This document shows, piece after piece, positions 15,577 to 20,735 of a stretch of 20,735 nt of DNA (position 1 is its first letter; each line of letters opens with the position of its first letter). The position numbers were made by a program, and so were the translations under genes. Source of the DNA: CAYLLN01 sp036496265. GTDB taxonomy: Bacteria; Planctomycetota; Planctomycetia; Pirellulales; Pirellulaceae. The DNA lies in NCBI GenBank assembly GCA_036496265.1, contig DASXLL010000245.1:1-20735 (forward strand), read 5' to 3'. The notes below the pieces were generated by a model. The model did no database searches and was not told the origin of the DNA. It saw only the letters and a list, made by a program, of their open reading frames with translations.

Positions 15577-16785
15577 TTACCTGTTGGCCGAAACCGACTC
15601 AAACTGCACATTCGACTTGAATCCAATCGGCAGAATCCCCATCTGCCGAGCCTTCGTGACTGACATGAGCAGATAGTCGGCTTCGTCTTCGGCGGCGAAT
15701 TTGTCGGCGTTTTTGGTGAGGTCTTGCGTGCCGACGGCAATGGCGGAGGAGAAGACGGCGTAGGAGTCTTCGGTGAGCCACTTTTCGTCGAGCAGGGCGG
15801 CGAGGCTTTTGATCTTGGGGAATTTCTCGGGGGCTTCGGACTGCATCATGGTGGTTTCGAGGGCGACTAGAGTATCGCCTTTTTCGTCGAGGGCGAAGGC
15901 GAGGTAGCAGTGGCGGGGGACCATGACGAGATAGGCTTCGATGCCGACTTTGCGGAGGACCGAGGCGAAGAGGACGCTGCCGTCCACGCAATTGGCCTGG
16001 TTATTGTTGATGGTTTCGTCGATCAGCCGCACGTGCTGGCAATAGACGCTTTCGGACTCCGCGGCTGTCGTGGTGATGTCGCTATAACGCACGTCGCGAG
16101 CGGTCAGGGCGTCCCAGATGGCAAACACCTGGCGATAGACTTCACCTTCATCGCTGGCTTGATAGCCGGTGAATGAATCGACGGCACCGCGGTCGAGGGC
16201 CTCGCGGAGGAGTTTGTCCACGAACGGGTGTTGCTCGTTGACGTAAGCCGCGAACATGAAGCAGAGGTCGGTGAATTCTTTGTCTTCGTCGACCAATCCG
16301 AACGGGCAGTCGTTGATCGACCGCAGCGTGATCGTTTCCGTTTGCTCCTCAGCGTCTTCGTCGTCGATTTCGACTTTGAATGTGACGGTTACCGGCGTGG
16401 CTTGCTTGTTGTGGGTCAGCGAGTTGTACTTGTAACGAATGCGGGGCCGAATCGTGTATTCGCCGCCTTCTTCTTCGAGGGTGCCGGTGAACACGCTTTC
16501 TTCCATGATGTCGCTAGCGATGATGGTCACTTTGATCTCGACGTCGTCGCCGGGAGATTCGATTTCGATGCCAAACAGGCCACGTGGATCGCCGAGGATT
16601 GTTCCATCTTCTTCTTCGGCATCTTCGCTGGGCTTCAGCGTTGCCGTGGCGACGACGTAGGAGGGGAAGAGTTGGTTGTTCCAGCCGGCGATGGTGGTGA
16701 ATTCGGCTTGAGCGATTCCCGCGAAGAACAGCAGGCAATTGGCGGCCAAAATGATCGACACGGGGATTCGATTTATGCGAGCCAT
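15577..16785 (-). CDS. secreted transglutaminase-like protein
   Basis: This 402-aa protein has a signal peptide (cut likely after AQA at 27). A beta-rich N-terminal part (about 30-160) with acidic EEEDG and DDEDAEEQ stretches follows. The C-terminal domain resembles the transglutaminase/papain-like fold: Cys266 in NQANCVDGSVLFASVLR, His292 in VPRHCYLAF, and an acidic residue at Glu310 in ALETT. Relatives act as cysteine proteases or amidases on peptide or wall material; activity here is unproven. Note that R291 replaces the glycine often found before the catalytic His. The start is ATG 16785 with a weak GGAA site. It is divergent from the small toxin-antitoxin-like pair. Confidence 0.72.
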   Translation of the reverse strand: MARINRIPVSIILAANCLLFFAGIAQAEFTTIAGWNNQLFPSYVVATATLKPSEDAEEEDGTILGDPRGLFGIEIESPGDDVEIKVTIIASDIMEESVFTGTLEEEGGEYTIRPRIRYKYNSLTHNKQATPVTVTFKVEIDDEDAEEQTETITLRSINDCPFGLVDEDKEFTDLCFMFAAYVNEQHPFVDKLLREALDRGAVDSFTGYQASDEGEVYRQVFAIWDALTARDVRYSDITTTAAESESVYCQHVRLIDETINNNQANCVDGSVLFASVLRKVGIEAYLVMVPRHCYLAFALDEKGDTLVALETTMMQSEAPEKFPKIKSLAALLDEKWLTEDSYAVFSSAIAVGTQDLTKNADKFAAEDEADYLLMSVTKARQMGILPIGFKSNVQFESVSANR

Positions 16786-17012
16786 ACAGATTCCACAATC
16801 AACAGAAATGCGAGGTGGTCAGAAGAGACGCCGCAGAAATTTAGGTCGAAAGGTGAGGGTGCTGTGACAGTGCGGACGCAATGAACTCGCAACCCTGTTA
16901 GATTCAATCCAATCGTAGGGGTTATAGAGGTAGAATCAGGCGCTTGCCGGCTCGAGTTGGTCGTGAAAAACGGTTGATCACTCTGACAGGGTGTCCGGCG
17001 GAAATCGACGAC

Positions 17013-17270
17013 ATGCGGCGATTCAAATGGAACGAGTGGAATCTCAACAAGATTGCTGCGCATGCTTTGTCGCAAGAAGAAGTCGAAGCGGCCTTTGATT
17101 TAGCGTATGATTACAGCGAGCGTCGCGACGGTTCGATTCTGATGCTTGCCGAGACGCCAGCGGGGCGCCGTATTACCGTGATCTGGCGTTTCGACCGCGA
17201 GAGTGACGAGATTCCCGACATTTTTGGTGAGTTGCCGGAACCACCCGTTTTCGTCATCACGGCGTATTAG
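17013..17270 (+). CDS. BrnT-like small protein, putative toxin
   Basis: This 85-aa protein has the pattern of BrnT/DUF4258-like RNase-fold toxins: FKWNEWNLNKIAAHALSQEE at the start, AFDLAYDY, a central AETPAGRRITVIWRF, and FVITAY at the C-terminus. BrnT proteins are ribonucleases inhibited by a partner encoded next door. ATG 17013 is chosen because MRRFKW begins the conserved region; upstream residues in frame do not look coding. Eight bases separate it from the next gene, so the two are likely coexpressed. Assignment rests on motif shape and could be wrong. Confidence 0.55.
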   Translation: MRRFKWNEWNLNKIAAHALSQEEVEAAFDLAYDYSERRDGSILMLAETPAGRRITVIWRFDRESDEIPDIFGELPEPPVFVITAY

Positions 17271-17278
17271 CCGAAACT

Positions 17279-17539
17279 ATGGTTAGCCCTTCAATCGACG
17301 ATCGAAGTCCGGAGCGCAAGGCGCTCGACGAGCAAATTGCAGCCGAGCCGCCGATCGCCTGGCCTGAAATTCCTGCTGGAACGAAACCGATGCCTATTGA
17401 ATCGCTGATGGCCACGCGCAGGCGTCCGATCGCCGTGGCCGGCATTGTTGAAAACGGCCTCGTGCGGCCGCTCGATCCGGCTGTACACCTGCCGGAACAT
17501 GCTAGGGTTATTATCGTTGCGACAGAACAAATTCGCTGA
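17279..17539 (+). CDS. AF2212-like (DUF104) small protein, putative antitoxin
   Basis: This 86-aa protein has a variable, acidic N-terminal half and a C-terminal segment VAGIVENGLVRPLDPAVHLP then EHARVIIV (about residues 52-82). The segment matches the beta-barrel antitoxin pattern 'V-x-x-G-x-x-x-P-L-x-P-x-x-L-P-x-x-x-x-V-x-x-x' of AF2212/PG0164-type proteins. Those normally pair with VapC PIN toxins; here the neighbour is BrnT-like, an unusual combination. The start is ATG 17279 with no strong ribosome binding site, consistent with coupling to the gene eight bases upstream. Confidence 0.5.
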   Translation: MVSPSIDDRSPERKALDEQIAAEPPIAWPEIPAGTKPMPIESLMATRRRPIAVAGIVENGLVRPLDPAVHLPEHARVIIVATEQIR

Positions 17540-17609
17540 AGGCGACTATGGGCCGGCCCGTAACCATCACGTTGCCGAATGGAATTGAAGCGGCATTGGC
17601 GCGAACCCT

Positions 17610-17637
17610 TTGACAGTGTCGGCGAGTCATTTAGAAT
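17610..17637 (+). promoter_or_regulatory. strong sigma-70-type promoter upstream of tRNA-Ile
   Basis: TTGACA (17610-17615), a 16-base spacer and TAGAAT (17632-17637). It lies about 106 bases before the mature 5' end of tRNA-Ile and is the best promoter match in the window. It supports a transcript that begins with the tRNA pair rather than with 16S rRNA. Confidence 0.7.
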
Positions 17638-17690
17638 CGTGTGTTCTGTAGGAAATCGGGGCGAGAGGAGTGGCAGCCCCCTCACCCCGG

Positions 17691-17734
17691 CCCTCTCCCA
17701 GAGGGAGAGGGAGAATTTTGGGGCGACGTGCCCC
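17691..17734 (+). repeat. two hairpins in the tRNA leader
   Basis: CCCTCTCCC-AGA-GGGAGAGGG is a perfect 9-bp hairpin (17691-17711) of a type widespread as intergenic repeat. GGGGC-GACGT-GCCCC (17720-17734) follows. Both are inside the predicted transcript just before tRNA-Ile and could aid 5' processing. Confidence 0.6.
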
Positions 17735-17743
17735 GAAACAGCC

Positions 17744-17817
17744 GGGCGGCTAGCTCAGTTGGTTAGAGCGCGTCGCTGATAACGACGAGGTCACAAGTTC
17801 GAATCTTGTGCCGCCCA
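17744..17817 (+). tRNA. tRNA-Ile(GAT)
   Basis: This 74-nt cloverleaf has acceptor stem GGGCGGC/GCCGCCC, an anticodon loop CTGATAA giving GAT, T-arm ACAAG-TTCGAAT-CTTGT and discriminator A. CCA is not encoded. It is the isoleucine tRNA normally found in the 16S-23S spacer, here without 16S. Confidence 0.97.
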
Positions 17818-17828
17818 CTGGGAAGCAA

Positions 17829-17911
17829 GGGGTTCGGGATTCGGGGTTCGGGATTAAGGGGTGTTGCTCGGTTGACTCCCCTTAGCCCCGAATCCCGAGC
17901 CCCGAGTCCCC
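17829..17911 (+). repeat. long imperfect inverted repeat between the two tRNAs
   Basis: The left arm 17829-17861 (repeats of ATTCGGGGTTCGGG type, ending TTAAGGGG) pairs with the right arm 17878-17911 (CCCCTTAGCCCCGAATCCC and on). The stem is about 29 bp with some mismatches and wobbles and the loop about 16 nt. Each arm is itself built from short direct repeats. It could separate the tRNAs as a processing stem. Confidence 0.7.
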
Positions 17912-17921
17912 TCTGCCACAC

Positions 17922-17994
17922 GGGGACGTAGCTCAATTGGGAGAGCACTGCCTTTGCAAGGCAGGGGTTGAGGGTTCGAGCCCCTTCGTCTCCA
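17922..17994 (+). tRNA. tRNA-Ala(TGC)
   Basis: This 73-nt cloverleaf has acceptor stem GGGGACG/CGTCTCC with one G-U, anticodon loop TTTGCAA giving TGC, a GGTTCGAGCC T-arm and discriminator A. CCA is not encoded. Together with tRNA-Ile it makes the classical rRNA spacer tRNA pair. Confidence 0.97.
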
Positions 17995-18000
17995 CTGCGG

Positions 18001-18085
18001 CCAGAGGTCATAAGTAAGAGATCAGAAGTCAGTGTTCAAAATGCTTGCCTTCCTGACCTCTGACTTCTGATCTCTGACCTCTTGG
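18001..18085 (+). repeat. inverted repeat after tRNA-Ala
   Basis: AGAGATCAGAAGTCAG (18017-18032) pairs perfectly with 18060-18075. Past a 6-nt bulge, AGAGGTCA (18003-18010) pairs with TGACCTCT (18075-18082). It is a long transcribed stem just downstream of the tRNA and may guide 3' maturation. The arms consist of GAGGTCAGAAGTCAG-type direct repeats. Confidence 0.75.
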
Positions 18086-18103
18086 ATTTGGCCGCAAACT
18101 CTT

Positions 18104-18142
18104 CTGCCAGCAACGACTTCAGCGGCTGCTGGCAGTTTTTTT
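18104..18142 (+). terminator. intrinsic terminator between tRNA-Ala and 23S rRNA
   Basis: CTGCCAGCA (18104-18112) pairs perfectly with TGCTGGCAG (18127-18135), followed directly by seven T. It is an excellent factor-independent terminator. It would end the tRNA-Ile/tRNA-Ala transcript before the 23S gene unless antitermination operates. Confidence 0.8.
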
Positions 18143-18274
18143 CGGCGGCCCTTTTCAGCCTTCCTCAAGACCTGTATAGTTAACTTCCGAAGAAGGAAAG
18201 TCGCTGAAGAAAAAGTAGTAGAAGGACGGTTTTGGCGGGTTTTTCTTAATCAGCTCGAGTAATTTTCCCCCGAG

Positions 18275-18303
18275 TTGACGACCTGCCGACCTAGCTCTAT
18301 ATT
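18275..18303 (+). promoter_or_regulatory. candidate promoter of the 23S rRNA transcript
   Basis: TTGACG (18275-18280), a 17-base spacer and TATATT (18298-18303) form a near-consensus promoter. It is placed after the terminator and about 690 bases before the 23S 5' end. A possible helix arm begins at 18304, which would put the expected start site inside that arm. Confidence 0.6.
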
Positions 18304-18998
18304 CAGCCGCTTGCCTCTGAATCGACCACGGTGCTGGATTGAAATCGCGGCGGGACGAAGTCAGAGGGCAGTTGCCGGCTGAGTGCGAAGCACGAACGAG
18401 ATTCGGAATTTTGTCGTTGGTGTCAGGATCGGAAGAACCTGGCACGCTGATGGGATCCGTAAGGATTTCAAAAGGACACCGATGAACCCGTGTGGAAGTT
18501 TCGTTCTTGCTTCCTGCTCAGCAGGCTCCTGTGATGAACGCCTTCGGGTGATCATTGCGGGTGACGATCATTGACAATTTGGTTGTTGGGTAGATGGCAT
18601 CTTCGTGATTGCGGCTGCCAAGTAGGGGCTCGTCCCGCAAGGGATCGGTTCAAGCAAGGCTAGTCGTTTTTCACGGGTGTGTTCTCTTAGTTAAGCGTGC
18701 TTGGGTGGCACTGGCATCTTGCCGGTGTTGTTCAAGTAGAGAATACGAGAGCAATATTTCGTTACTCGCGATTCGTGCGGTCCTTTTTCGGGGGCCGCAC
18801 GGGATCTCATTTGCGGTTACCAAGCCGCAAACGAACATTTTTTCAGCCGCGAGGCTGTGGAGATGAGCAGCAGTGTAGCTACACGAGATCTTGGCAAGGT
18901 GCTGGGTATAACGTCGGTCAATGGGCTTGGTGGGGCTTAGGTTCCAGTCTCGCCTGTATTCAGGCAGTTAAACTCAGTGCAGAGCTTTGGATATTTGT
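18304..18998 (+). ncRNA. long structured leader of 23S rRNA or independent structured RNA
   Basis: No convincing protein is encoded in this 0.7-kb stretch, but RNA helices are dense. Examples: CCTCTGA (18314-18320) with TCAGAGG (18361-18367); 18420-18445, 10 of 11 pairs with a GGAA loop; 18451-18470, 8 bp with GTAA; CCTGC-TCA-GCAGG (18513-18525); 18531-18558, 11 of 12 pairs with UUCG; GTCCC-GCAA-GGGAT (18632-18645); 18700-18736, 17 bp with a 3-nt loop, sitting on a 10-bp stem of 18678-18687 with 18738-18747; 18775-18800; 18810-18831, followed by T6 at 18838-18843; CAGCC-GCGA-GGCTG (18844-18857); palindrome GTGTAGCTACAC (18873-18884); and GCCTG-TATT-CAGGC (18952-18965). Many pairs are G-U on the plus strand, which supports RNA folding. 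I recognise no known RNA family. Confidence 0.5.
18810..18843 (+). terminator. terminator-like hairpin inside the 23S leader
   Basis: TTTGCGGTT-ACCA-AGCCGCAAA forms a 9-bp stem. A run of six T follows after a six-base gap, at 18838-18843. The displaced T-run makes it weaker than a standard terminator. It could be an attenuator or part of the structured leader. Confidence 0.35.

Positions 18999-20735
<1,737 letters not shown>

Noticed and set aside
17548..17613. 21-aa frame starting MGRPVTITLPNG after the antitoxin-like gene
   Set aside because: The start looks like a ribbon-helix-helix N-terminus but the frame stops after 21 residues and overlaps the -35 box; at most a remnant.
17829..18085. 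CRISPR array
   Set aside because: The short repeats are contiguous, form inverted arms and have no regular unique spacers.
18155..18445. Protein-coding frames of 60-120 aa in 18155-19050
   Set aside because: Low-complexity, no ribosome binding sites, overlapping both strands, and coincident with RNA helices and the 23S 5' end.
18571..18596. Second promoter in the leader (TTGACA ... TAGATG)
   Set aside because: The spacer is only 14 bases and the region is part of predicted RNA helices.
18304..18998. Known large RNA (RNase P, tmRNA, SRP RNA, group II intron)
   Set aside because: The diagnostic conserved blocks I know (RNase P GAGGAAAGTCC, the tmRNA T-arm end, the SRP domain IV GGAAG-AGCAGC pair, intron domain V) are not present.

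Overview
The window looks like a bacterial chromosome segment of roughly 60% GC from a planctomycete, probably Pirellulales-like. I infer this from a PQQ-like propeller protein starting with the 'DWPQxLGPNRNG' pattern common in that phylum, an FG-GAP repeat protein, EF-hand-fused hydrolases, frequent GTG/TTG starts, palindromic dispersed repeats, and above all a 23S rRNA gene with no 16S gene upstream. No database search was possible, so the taxonomy is inference.

Layout. 1-1188: a poorly coding stretch with one possible 48-aa ORF, then a membrane-anchored LysM protein. 1322-5078: a three-gene molybdenum hydroxylase operon (xanthine dehydrogenase family) in the order FAD subunit, 2Fe-2S subunit, molybdopterin subunit. 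7230-5079 (minus): a tight three-gene operon of a four-helix membrane protein with a beta-rich C-terminal domain, a small soluble beta-rich protein and a P-loop NTPase; I recognise no named system in it. 7501-8781: a secreted PQQ-type beta-propeller. 9128-10114 (minus) and 10220-11353 (plus): divergent secreted alpha/beta hydrolases. The plus-strand one leads a run with a secreted FG-GAP protein and cytochrome bd oxidase subunits I and II (to 14842). 14863-14944 (minus): tRNA-Ser(CGA) with its own promoter. 15173-16785: a small membrane protein, a possible 33-aa ORF and a secreted transglutaminase-like protein. 17013-17539: a BrnT-like/AF2212-like small gene pair resembling toxin-antitoxin modules.

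17610-20735: the ribosomal RNA end. A strong promoter precedes tRNA-Ile(GAT) and tRNA-Ala(TGC), each followed by a long inverted repeat. A good intrinsic terminator follows at 18104-18142. A second promoter-like element and about 690 nt of densely foldable RNA (many helices capped by GNRA, UUCG or other short loops, with G-U pairs) come next, and then the 23S rRNA gene, which runs off the right edge at about 60% of its length.

How the parts work together: the hydroxylase operon encodes all three classical subunits of one enzyme, and cydAB encodes a complete quinol oxidase. The most unusual items are the structured leader of the unlinked 23S gene, the membrane protein/beta-sandwich/NTPase operon, and a palindromic repeat read in frame through the molybdopterin subunit.
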